Source of the DNA: Porogramme epimiltina | Lineage: Eukaryota; Basidiomycota; Agaricomycetes; Polyporales; Polyporaceae | Assembly: GCA_900155495.1 (NCBI GenBank) | Contig: FTLJ01000652.1 | Span: 6,297 to 50,007, forward strand | Reading direction: 5' to 3' | Length of the DNA stretch: 43,711 bases | Part shown: positions 21,632 through 32,376 of the stretch, piece by piece | How the letters are laid out: the number at the start of each line of letters is the position of its first letter | How positions within the stretch are numbered: the stretch's first letter is position 1 | The notes under the pieces: model-generated | Databases searched by the model: none | Told to the model about the DNA's origin: nothing | The model's input: only the letters and a program-made list of their open reading frames with translations | Program-made: the position numbers and the translations under genes

Positions 21632-24208
21632 TTACGCGTTCTCGCAGCCCTTCACCGAGGGGCGAGGCAGACGAGGTGCAGACTCCCAAGTGGGAACGTT
21701 GAACCGAGAGACCGAAGCAAGCGGTTGGCGTGGAGTTGTAGCCTTCGTGTCAGGCTTCGACAACGCATCCTTCGAGGCCGGGGTCTCCAAGTCCGCCTTG
21801 ATGGTCGACGACCGCGTCCTCTTCGCGCCGGGAACCGCCGTTTTACGGAAGGACTCCCTGTCCCTGTCCCTGTGTTCTTTCTCTAGTTCCTCCACGCCCT
21901 CTTCCGACCCGATGACCTCGAGAAGCATTGTCTCGAGTTTCTGGATTCGCTTCCCGCGCAGCTCAAAGTCGAACTCAAGTCGCTCCGCCTGTTCGATCTG
22001 TTCGTCCCCGTCCGTCATCCGCTGTTGCAGCCCCGAGATGGTGGTCTCCAAGACGCTTAACGCTGTCTGTACGAGGTTCGGTTTGCGTTAGGAAGCAAAT
22101 CGAGCGTCGAGAAACAACACCCCACCTTGAGTTCTTCGTTCTCGCACCTCCACACATCTACATCTGCCATGTGAACTTCCTGAGCGTAGCTGAGCTCGCC
22201 CTGAACGTCGCGTATTTGGAGTTGGAGGGCTTCTTCTATGGCCCAGCTTCGCTCGATGACCTTGAGACAGCCAATGAATACTGTTTTTCCTGCGCAGCGA
22301 TACTTGAACGTTTATAACTCACGTTATTCCGCATGTTTAGTAGATTCTGCATTGTCTCTTGCTCCTTCTCCATGTTCCCAATCGTCTCAGCGCTGGCCTT
22401 GAGGAGTGCATCTTTCGCCTCATTGTTGATCTCTGATGCAACGAGAGCAGCCTTGGCCTCGTTGAAGGATTCCGTCAAGTGTTCAACTATGTCTCCGCGA
22501 GTCGCGATTCCAGTCTCAGCGAAGACAATTGTCTGCCAGGCAAAGTCAAGCGAGCCATACAGCGCGTCAATCGTCGTGCGTGCGGCGGCAAGCTCATGCT
22601 TTAGGTCCTCGACTTGGGTTGTCCCCTCAATATGAACGTCGATTCTCTACGAATGACGTGTTAGAAAGCACAAGAAGAGTTGAGAGGCTGGCAGAATTAC
22701 GTACCTCAGCAGGAGACAAACGCGCCGCCTCAAGCTCCAACTTGAGTGTCGCGATGATTTGGTCCTTGTCATTGATCCTCTTCAGCGGGAATATATTATG
22801 AGCTGAGAATGTATGTAACAGGAGAGGAATGTACCTTAGGTGGGGGCACAGTGTTTAGCTCTACCCTTAGTTCCTGGATGACGTTGTCCTTCGCCTTGCT
22901 CAAACCTTGCTCCGCCTCAAGGGCGCTTTGCAGGCCTTCCACAACACCCTCCGATGCGATCTTGTCTTCCGTGGCCTTCGAGATGGATGCGTCCCGCTTC
23001 TCAATGACGGCGTGGAGTTCTCTGATGACCTCATCCTTGTCAGCGATCACGGAGTGGGCGTCGTTGATTATGTCGTCCTTGCATGTGATGACGTTGTCCT
23101 TGTCTTCCAACGCGACGAGCTGGTTCGCCTGGGCACGCTCCAGGGCGGCAACTATGGAATCCTTCTCTTCCCCGTCATGACGAAGGTCTGAGATGAGCTT
23201 CGAGTCCTCTGCTCTGCTCTGGCGCAGGGCTATGATGGTTTCCGCGTCTTCCATCTTGCTTTGTTCAAGCGCTGCGATGATTTTTGCGTTTTCGGCTTTG
23301 TTGTGCTTGAGAGCTGCGATGGTTGCATCGCCCTCCTCCTGTCCACGTTTCAGGTCTCCAATGATGACGTCCTTCTCATCGCCGCTGCGCTGCAAGTCCG
23401 CAATTGCCCTCGCCGCTTCGACCTTCCCGTGTTCAAGTGCCGCGATGACTGCTGTATCTTCGTCTTTGCTCTGTTTCAGCGCCAAGATGATAGCGGCGTC
23501 CTCAGCTTTGCCTTGCTGAATCGTGGCGATGACCGTCGCATCCCGCGCTCGGTTCCGCTCTAGCTCCTCGATGACCGTATTCCTCTCCGCCAACCTCGCC
23601 TGCCCAACCACCTGCGCGCGCATGTACCCTGCGATCGCCGCGTTCTTCTCTTGGATCGTGGCGAAGTGCCTGACCTGGTTGCGCTCGAGCTGTGCGATCC
23701 TGTCCTCTGCCGCCGCCTTGCTCTCCCTTAGCCCGCGCAGTGTGTCGAGCACCGCCGCGTTGCGTTCGTCATACTCGATGACGTGTGTACGGAGCGCACG
23801 ATTGTCAGCCTCTTCATCGTCACGTTGGAGAGTGACACGTGCGAGCTGCGCGCATGCGCCGGCTAAGGCGCTGGCGAGGAAGAGGGTGCTGGAGTAGGGC
23901 ATGACGACAAGGAAAGCGGAGAGGTCGTAAAGAAGGTCGAAGGCGTGGTTCCGGATGAGCTGGTACTGGATGATGAGGGCAACAAGGGAGGTTGAGAGGA
24001 GGGTGAAGGTACTGATGGAGACGAGGGCCGCGAGGAACTTGCTTTGAGACCTGGTGAGAGAGCGGAAGACGATGACCACGAAAAAAGACAGGAGGGAGAG
24101 ACCAAAGAGAAGGGAGACGAACGGACCAAGTAAAACAGGAGCTCCGGAAGGATGGGAAACGCGGCGTGGAGGGGGGTCCACGGGGAAGGCAGGCACAGTT
24201 CGAAACAT
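21632..24208 (-). CDS. Membrane-anchored coiled-coil protein with 14-residue tandem repeats
   Basis: Five exons on the minus strand: 22835-24208, 22705-22779, 22323-22646, 22126-22260, 21632-22066; about 780 residues. Three hydrophobic segments come first (about 24-48, 59-83, 95-123). A very long charged alpha-helical region follows. Residues 207-360 consist of eleven consecutive 14-residue units, two heptads each, loosely AEDAxIIAALxQSK, giving a regular parallel coiled coil. Further coiled coil runs through exons 2-4. The C-terminus is a basic, Ser/Pro-rich tail. This layout suggests an organelle-membrane tether or scaffold, but I know no named orthologue. An in-frame TGA lies 75 bp before the chosen ATG, in the small predicted gene upstream, so the true 5' end may differ. 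Confidence 0.7.
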
Positions 24209-24280
24209 GTTGAACAGGTGGTGGATTGAAGAATGCGTGTGCGCGCAGGGACCGCGGGTATGGACGTTTGAGGGGGGGAT

Positions 24281-24552
24281 TCAACGAGGATCGGCCTTGA
24301 GGGCGCTCGACTTCTTATGGCTGCCTGCGCCCAGGAGGCTAACCCTGCAGAGGAAGGTGAGGCTGACCTCTTCTTCAAGTGGACCTTCACAGGAAGTCCT
24401 GCAATCATTAGTCCATATCGAAATGGTGGACTGACGTACCCCGTTTGAACGACAGTCCCTGGACGAAAAATCAACATGACCTCGGGACAGCAGAAGAGAG
24501 CGACCAAAAGCAAAGCATGTTGCACTATACTAAACATAACGAATGGGTCCAT
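24281..24552 (-). CDS. Possible small hydrophobic protein or upstream exons of the coiled-coil gene
   Basis: Two exons are plausible on the minus strand: 24440-24552 and 24281-24398, joined across a 41-nt intron with a consensus donor (GTACGTCAG) and a TAATGATTGCAG-like 3' end. They encode about 76 residues beginning MDPFVMFSIVQHALLLVAL, a likely membrane helix, and ending in a basic tail. The terminal TGA is in frame with the coiled-coil start 75 bp downstream. The pair may therefore be a separate small gene, a 5' leader exon of that gene, or a broken fourth membrane helix. Only RNA evidence would decide. Confidence 0.3.
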
Positions 24553-24623
24553 GTACCAACGAAGAGCGGGACGCGATGGGGGATAATTAGCCGTGTGGGG
24601 TATATGGTAATCATGAGGGAATG

Positions 24624-27600
24624 CTATGACCACGACACTGTCCCAGACGATTCTGTGCTCTGTCGCCGCGCCGAGCGTCCTTCGATCGCTTGACACTGTC
24701 CGAGCACGTCCACAATCGCCTGCCGCCCGCTCGGGCTCCGGATAAATGGGGTCTGGAACGTTCCTAAATCAGTTATCACTTCTTCATTGAGAATACTGGA
24801 CGCTTACGTTGAGGAGTTCATGAGGATCTGGTCGTGAGTTGCTTGGTCTTGAACACAGTTGCAAGAAATCGTGGAAAGATCGTGAGTAAATCTCCGGCTC
24901 CCTCAGATCCGGCAGCTCCGAGCCCAGCTGCCTTGGGTCCGTCACTTCACTGAACGGAGGCTCTGCCTCCGCCATCTCCCACACCGTCGCTCCCAATGAC
25001 CAAACGTCGACCTTGAGCGCGTGGTACGATCCCCTGAGCGACCACGTAATTAGCCACAGCACCGACAGCGCTGGATACAGATTGGACATACTTGCGCATC
25101 TCGGGTGCCTGCCAGTAGATGACACCTGCTTGATCAGACACAATAGGGTTGATCCGTGCGACTTGCACCGCGCTCGAAAAATCTGCGAGCTTGACGACGC
25201 CGTCCCGGCCGACGAGGAGGTTGTCTGAGCGGAGGTCCCGATGTGCGATTCCCTTCGACTGTAGATGGTCGAGCGCACCGAGCACCTAGTCAATAGAGAA
25301 CATGTCAATACATCACAGGAGGGGGCGCCACAGCGCAAGGCACGCACATCAGACGCGACTTGCGCAATGATCCACTCGCTCAACACGACACCCTCCTCGA
25401 CCAGCGCAATCACATCCGCCACGCTCCGCGTCATGAGCTCCATCCGGATCCATAGCGAATCCTCCTGGAGGTCCACATAGAGCTCGTCCATCGCCAGAAT
25501 GTTCGCGTGTGTCATGCCGCGCATGAGAGTAAGCTCTCTTCGGAGATCGTCGATTTTCGGCGAGCCCGACGGCAGGATCGCGACATTCTTGATCGCGACA
25601 TACGCGTCCTGCGCAGATTGCGCCGCCCCTGCCCGCGTCAGCACACGTGCCGCGAACACGGACCCGCTCTCGCCCTCCGCGATCTCGCGCAGGTCTGTGT
25701 ACAACTCGCGCGGATCGAGCTGGTCGTTGATGAATCCCTTGAGCGGTGCGACGATCGCAGACAACCAACCGGGATATTGAGGCGCAGGCGACGAGGGAGA
25801 GGGTGAATTAGAAGACGGGGACAGAGGGCTGAGGTGGTTCGCGTCAGGACGAGAGAGGGAGGCTGAGAGGAAGTTGTCGGTGACGATGGACGGCCGCCGT
25901 TGTAATGGTAGGTCGGACTCGGGCTCCCGGAGCTCGCTCGTGACAGAAACTGCGAATGTCTCCCTTTCGGCAAAGGACGCCGCGCGAGGCGAAGGCTCCG
26001 GGGAAGGGTCCGAATAGAGCAGGCTTCTTGGTTTCGCGCCCGGTAGCCGCCAGTCTTGGGGGTCCGTCGCAACCGTCTGTGGCCTGGAGTCGGATGACGC
26101 GGAGCCCGTCCCGGTGGTGGATAATGAGGCGGACGAGTAGCTGCTGGAGTGCGACTCCGTGCTGTTCGGCGAGTTGGACCGGTGATCTTCCGGCGGTCGA
26201 GGCGCTAGCACAGCTCTAGTCCGGCTGTCATCCACAGAGTTGTTGCGGACCGGGGAGATGACCATGTTCGGCTTCGCGCTCCGCGCTACGGCTGCGGTTG
26301 TGATCGTCGCAGGTGTCACCGTCATTGTCGAAAGCCCAGAGTCTCTGTTCTCCTTCTCGCGCGCAAGGGACGCACGCACTCCCAGTTGGTCAGGGTCGGT
26401 GATGTGAGGGATGGGCGGGAACTCGTCAAGCACCGGCGTGAGCAGCGTCGTTGAGTACATGGAATCGGTGGAGAAATCGGCGGTCATATCTTGCATACTC
26501 ATTGAGCTGCCAGGCTGCTTCATGCTTAGGACTTCATTCCACAGGAATGAATTATTCTCCGATGGCGGCGGTGGAGGAGGTAGGGCTGGGGGACGTTCTT
26601 GCGTAGGTGGGGGTTTTTGTGGTGGGAGGCGATCGCGACCACGGACGGATGCCGATGTTGCACGGGGTCGAGTGGCGCTGTTAGGACCTAATTTGGAGGA
26701 CGACGCCTGCGTTCGGCTGGGGGCGGGTTTGGGGGGTGTAAGAGTGACCTCCTTGGGAATGGAAGAGAAGAGAGACTCCGTCCATGACGATAGGTCGTCT
26801 TGGTGGAATGACAAACGGGGGGCTGTGGGGAGACTTGGGGAAGTGGCGGTCGACCCGCTGGCATTCGTGTCAGTCGATGGCCGCGCCGCGGCATTCCCGG
26901 AACCCGCCGGCTGTGCAAGGGATGGTGGCAGGCGGAAATCCTCGTCGGCTTGATTAAGATGGGCTTCCTTCTTCGGTGACGCGTATGCAGGGGGTGGCGA
27001 GTGCGAGAGCGTTCCGATAGACTCATTTGCAACATGGAAAGCCCGGGAAGGGGCACTGCGAGCCATCAGCTGCTTCTCTGACAAGCCCGAGTTAGACGAG
27101 TTGTCGGAGATCACAGAGACAGCTGGAACGGGGATGGGAGCAGGGGGAGGGGGTACAGGGGGTGCCATACGGGTTATTGACGCATTGGAGTGGTGTAGAG
27201 GCAAGTGTGGGGTGCTCTGTGAGTGGATAGGATAGGTGTAGGAGTGTGTGGGGGTAGGTCGGGCAATGGGTGGTGTTCTCCGTGCTTCAGGTTCACTGTG
27301 CTGTGGGCCTGAGGAGTACTCAGAGGGGTCACGAGACGAGGTAGAGACCTCGCGAATGTGGGATCGTGAGCCGTAGGAACGATTGCTGCTTGCGAGTGAG
27401 ACTTGCGATATGGACGCATCGTCTCTGCGGATCGAGCTTGGTTGGTGGCCGTAAGGCGGGGAGCGGGTGGTGGACGGAGAGCCAGAACGAGCGGGATTTA
27501 GAGAATAAATAGAGCGCGCACTGCGAGAACGGGACTCTGCTCTCTTGGCTTCAATAGCCGCAATCTCCTCTTCCGAAAAGCCTGCATCTTGAAGCGATGC

Positions 27601-28243
27601 GGACCATGTGGGAGGAAGGCCAACGAACCTGGAGGACAATCAGTACAGCGAACGACACGTAGAGGAATACAAGCGGGAGAAACGTACCCCTCGTCTACAT
27701 GTATATTGTGCTGTTATAACGGACAAAATGAGGTCAGAACAGAGGAGGAGTAGAAAGGGTAGCGCTGACCTGGAAGTTCCATGGAAGTGAGATTGAAGGG
27801 TCGTCAGCGGCGGCCTCTGGTACCCGTCCAGGGTCCGAAGGGAGAGGTGGGGGCGGGTGGGCGGCATCAGCGGTCTTTGGCCGCCTTGTGAAGGGGGAGA
27901 ACTTGAAACGACTCTTGCGAGAGCTGGCGGACTGGGGGTAGTTGAGGGTGGATGTGGATACGGTGGCCATGGAGGAGGCGTAGGGAGAGACTGTGAGACG
28001 ACTGGGGGCATAGGAGGGGGTGGGAGACGGGCTCCTGACGAGGTTGGCGTACTGGGCGGAAAGGGGGGTGGCGGGCTGGGAGGGGAGGGAGTCTGGGGAG
28101 AGGGAGTGACCGAGGGAGCGAAGGGAAGGATTGGGGAGGTAGTATGGGTCCTTTGGAGGGAGCGGCGGGGGCTTGGGGGGCGCGTTGAACTTGAAGACCT
28201 TGATGGACGAGAAGCGGGAGTTCTGCTTGCTCGACGTCGCCAT
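24624..28243 (-). CDS. PAK/STE20-family protein kinase with CRIB domain and DFS in place of DFG
   Basis: Six exons on the minus strand: 27770-28243, 27688-27710, 25348-27628, 25092-25285, 24808-25033, 24624-24752; 1108 residues. The N-terminus is Pro/Ser-rich. A CRIB (Cdc42/Rac-binding) motif at about 151-175 reads ISLPWNFQ-HNIHVDEG-FVGLPPTW, with its core encoded by a 23-nt exon. A disordered Ser/Pro linker of about 600 residues with several PPPP tracts follows. The C-terminal kinase domain (about 805-1075) keeps the glycine loop GESGSVF, VAIK lysine 846, the alpha-C Glu (RRELTLM) and HRDLRSDN (Asp943). The magnesium motif is DFS (961-963) and the APE is kept (YWQAPEM). PAKs relay Cdc42/Rac signals to polarity and cytoskeleton. 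It may be active or a weak or pseudo-kinase. Confidence 0.85.
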
Positions 28244-29632
28244 CGTGGGGGAGGACGACGGGCGCGACGGGGCGGGCGGGGCGCGGTCGACGTGAAGAAG
28301 TGAGACGAGGCGGAGAGCGGAGAGGAGAGAGGCCAGCCCGCAAGACTCGACTAAGCCCCGGGTAACAATCCCGCCGGGGCTGGGTAACAAATGTTAACAA
28401 ACCAGTGAAGCCCGCATTCAACCCTTTTGAAACCAAACTCGAACAAGATCAGCCGCCCCGATTCCCGCGGTCTGGGCCTCGGCGATTAGCTCCGTGATTA
28501 CAATCCGCGCTTTCAACGCTCCTTATCCGCCCGTTAGTCGCCGCTGCCTCCTGGTCTAATGTCTGCTTACCGCCTGCTTATACCCTCCTTACCCCCTCCA
28601 ACACGCCCTTCAACACGCCCCCACGTGCAGGGGCTGGGCCTGGCATGGCGACCTCCACCGCGTCTCCTCCCATCCGTCGCCTCCAACATCTCCGCCAACG
28701 CCGCGCTCAGCCTCCTCGCCCCATCATCGACCCTTCATCATATCCTTCGTTCCCCCTGATTTTTCGCTTCAATTCATGCGATTTTGTCCCCCAACTCCCG
28801 AGTGCTCTCACGTCCAGCCGCCGAAACCATTCCTCCCGCCGGCGAGCAGGCCATCCGCCAGCCCTCCCTCGAATGCAGACCCGCGTGCCTCTCTCCAACG
28901 AGCCCAGCGGCAAAAACACACACCCATCTTGTTGCCATCACCTACCTGGTGTGACGAGTCGGCCGCCAGCCATTCCGCACGTCTCTCCCTCGCCATGTGG
29001 CTGCTTCCAAGCCTTCCCTCCGTTCATCATCATCCGAAGCCTCTGTGCATCCGGGTCAATCTCCTCTTGACCGTCCCAACCCAGTCTGTCGGGTCCGGGA
29101 GTGCGTCTTCGTACCGTGAGTTTCGCGCATGAATCGGCCCTCCGCCAGATTGTTGAGAGGGGAACGTTTGAACGTTGAGGCTGATCACGCACACGGCCCC
29201 ATCATCTTCAGGCTCTTGTCGGGTTCGTGGCTACGGGCGCGTCTCTTTGTTCAGGAGATGCTCGGTCTCCTTGAGAAACTCGGAGCCTTTATGTTGTTCA
29301 CGAGGCTCACGATAGTTTCATCCAAGTGCCCTCCGCGCTATTTGAGTTCCTGCTTTCCAGGCCTGTGCGCCCCCGGACTGATCAGGAGACCCACTCACTA
29401 ACTTCGTCAGGGCTCCATGCCATGGCTTCTCGAGTGAAGCTAGTGAAGTCCCACGCTGACTCGATAGTGAACGTGCATTACCCCACTTGGTGCAAGCCCT
29501 CCACTCTGACCCGCAGATCCCCGCTCGACGGCGGCATACCTGGTATAAAACCCCATACCCCTTCTTCGCCAGCACGTTTGTTAGGGCACAACCTTCCGCT
29601 GGTTCCTTGTCCGCGGCGATACTTGCACCCCC
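28244..29632. promoter_or_regulatory. Divergent intergenic region, PAK kinase / alcohol oxidase
   Basis: I find no convincing gene in these 1.39 kb; open frames are GC-rich shadows without family resemblance or splice logic. A TATA box (TATAAAA, 29544-29550) stands 83 bp before the alcohol oxidase start, a good core promoter for a strongly regulated gene. Closer to the kinase is the imperfect palindromic TTTGTTAACA/TGTTAACAAA-like pair at about 28387-28401 (AAATGTTAACAAACC). CCACGTGCAG occurs near 28621. Regulation is inference from motifs alone. Confidence 0.5.
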
Positions 29633-32227
29633 ATGTCGGCACCAGAAACCTATGATATCGTCATCGCAGGGGGTATGTTTGATCCTCTGCTAACTTGTTG
29701 CGTCATCTGCTCACGGCGTACGCGAAAGGTGGCACTTGTGGATGCATCGTTGCCAGCCGTCTTGCAGACGCCGATCCCTCTCTGAGCATCCTCGTGGTCG
29801 AAGCCGGGCCACCGACGCGCAACGACCCACTCCACACCCAACCCTGCCGGTACCTCTACCACCTACGCCCCGAGAGCACGACCGTGAAATTCCACGTCGG
29901 CCGGCCAAGCGACGCCCTCGCAGGCCGCTCTCCCATCGTTCCTTGCGGTCAATGCCTGGGCGGGGGCTCCAGCGTGAACTGTGTGTTCGCCGGCTTTCTC
30001 CTCGGTTCCGGACCGCACGCTAACTCCATAGGCCGCTTGGCCCTCGGTCATCTCCGCAAGTCACGATGTACAGCCGCGCCGCGGCGTCCGACTTTGACGA
30101 TTGGGCAAATGTGCACGGGAACCACGGGTGGAGCGCCGCGGACCTGCTTCCTCTGCTCCAGAAGGCGCGTTGACGGCATCGATTCCCTCCTCATTTCCGC
30201 TGCGCTTACTACTACCATGTGAATCCACCTCCGCAGTGCGAGACGTACGAAATCGAGCCTGGAAAATCCACGCACGGATACTCCGGACCCCTCAAGGTCT
30301 CGTGGGGCGGGTTCTACACAGAGATCGGCCAGGAGTTCTTGAAGGTCGGTGCCGAATATGATAAGAACCGCGGTGCCACCGACGATATCAACGGGCTATT
30401 TGAGTGCAATAAATACGGGGTGAGCACCATCGAACTCTGAAACAAACCGTAACTGACACATCGTCGAAGAGATGGCAGAAGTAAGATTCGCGGTTGCATG
30501 TTCAAGGCGATGAGGTCATTGACCACCGCCATGATGCCAAACTAGATGGATCAGCAAAGAAGACGGAGTACGCTCAGATATACCCCATAACTATCTTTAC
30601 AACAAAGATCGACCGAACATCCACATTCTAACTGGCAACCACGTGAAACGTGTCCTCTTCGAGTCAGTCCTGAGTGGATGTACATTGATGTCGAAATCTG
30701 ACAACATACCATACAGTGGCACCCGAGCAACTGGGATTGAATATGTCCCAAACAAACGCTTCCACCCGGACAAGGAGCCTACTTCCACCATTGCGCTAGC
30801 AAAGCGTCTCGTCGTCATCTCTGCGGGTACCTTCGGCTCCCCTGGGATCCTCGAGCGCTCAGGCATCGGACAGAATGAAGTTCTTGAGGTCGTTAACGTA
30901 AAGCCACTTGTGGACCTCCGCGGTGTGGGCGAGCATTATCAAGGTATGCCCCTCTTAACATGTCCGCCGACGGAGCGCTCACCACAAACGCGATTTCCGC
31001 CAGATCACCAGGTCATATTCGCGCCGTACCTCGCTGCCCCCGATATACACACTTTGGACGCGCTTGTCACAGATGACAAAGCAGAAGTCGACAGTCAGCA
31101 AGCCCCCTTATCTGCTGATTTGAAAACCTCTGACGCGCGATCAACAGAGTGGACGGAGGAGTGGCAGTCGAAGGGAACGGGTTTAGTTGCCCACAAGTAA
31201 ATTGACGTGATGCGTGAGACTTGCTCCAGCTGCTGACCAAAATCACCTGGCAGCGGTCTAGACTCTGGGGTCAAGCTACGTCCCTTCAAGAAGGACCTCG
31301 ATTTCATCGGCGACGCGTTCCGCGAGCGGTGGCTCAAGTATTACGTCCCTCGGCCTGACAAACCTGTCCTGTGGTTGGGCAGCGTTGCACTGTATGTCAT
31401 CCGTACCTCATTTCAAGGAGCCGTCTCTGAGGAAAGTTTGGACAGGTACCTCGGAGACCGGTCTAAGACTCCAATAGACAAAGCCTTTTGCGTCGGATGG
31501 TACATACAGCACCCGGCTTCCATGGGACGGCTGCACATCACGTCAGGTACCGAGGCAGACGCGCCGCTCGACTTCCATCCAGGCTTCTGTGACGAGTGCG
31601 TACTAGTCTCAACCTGGCTTCCCGTTCAGTGGGAGACCTCCTGATGGATCAAACCGCTTAGTCCGCAGGACATGGCCCTCCACAAGTGGGGCTACAAGCT
31701 CTCCCGTGAATTTGCACGACGCATGCCTTCCTACCGTGGAGAGGTCGTTAGGGACCATCCGGTGTTTAGTCGGTCCAGCAAGCTCTTTGCGCAGTTGCAA
31801 TCAGGTCCAGTTCCTATCACGGAACCCGACTTCGAATTGACAGACGAGGATGAGAAGATCATTGAGGAGTATGTCCGCCAGAACGTCCATACCGCATGGC
31901 ACTCGGTACGTTTCCCGGTGTACATCACGCGTTATGATTGGCAACCTCGTTCATTATTGTTACAGCTGGGCACTTGTGCCATGAAGCCGCGTGAGAGCGA
32001 CGGTGTCGTCGACGAGCGTCTGAACGTCTATGGCACAGATCGCCTTAAGGTCGTGGATATGTCCATCTGCCCAGGCAACGTTGCGGCGGTGAGCTACCTC
32101 CCATCCGTCATGTTCAAGGCCATTCAACCCTGACTTGTTATAGAATACTTACTCAACTGCCGTCGTGATCGGCGAGAAAGCTGCTGTTCTCATCGCCGAA
32201 GAGCTCGGTATTCCTCTACATCTTTGA
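29633..32227 (+). CDS. Alcohol (methanol) oxidase, GMC family (CAZy AA3_3 type)
   Basis: Thirteen exons: 29633-29672, 29729-29980, 30061-30164, 30237-30419, 30470-30480, 30546-30662, 30717-30943, 31004-31196, 31254-31391, 31446-31595, 31662-31905, 31966-32088, 32144-32227; 621 residues. The ADP-binding loop AGGGTCGC, GGGSSVNF, ASDFDDW, HGYSGPLKVS, RSDIPHNYL, FGSPGILERSG and PASMGRLHITSG mark a FAD-dependent alcohol oxidase like Pichia AOX and Agaricomycete methanol oxidases. These make H2O2 while oxidising short alcohols. Catalytic His552 (AWHSLGT) and Asn595 (NTYSTA) are both present, so the gene looks functional. The C-terminus LHL is not a clear peroxisomal PTS1 and the usual tail is short. 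The third intron has a GC donor. It converges on a Zn2Cys6 regulator 149 bp away. Confidence 0.9.
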
Positions 32228-32376
32228 CTCACTATTCAGACCGAGGTTCGAGTAGTAAAGCATTAACTGTATACAATAACATCTATCAGAACGACATGCT
32301 AAAACAGCCGAAATGTACAAGTATTACCGATTTTCCAATCAGATCAACAATGTAGTACCCACCCTCCTTATCCAGC

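Noticed and set aside
28559..29070. Overlapping plus-strand frames between the kinase and the alcohol oxidase
   Set aside because: No start context, no recognisable protein, strong C/T bias, and equally long frames on the opposite strand.
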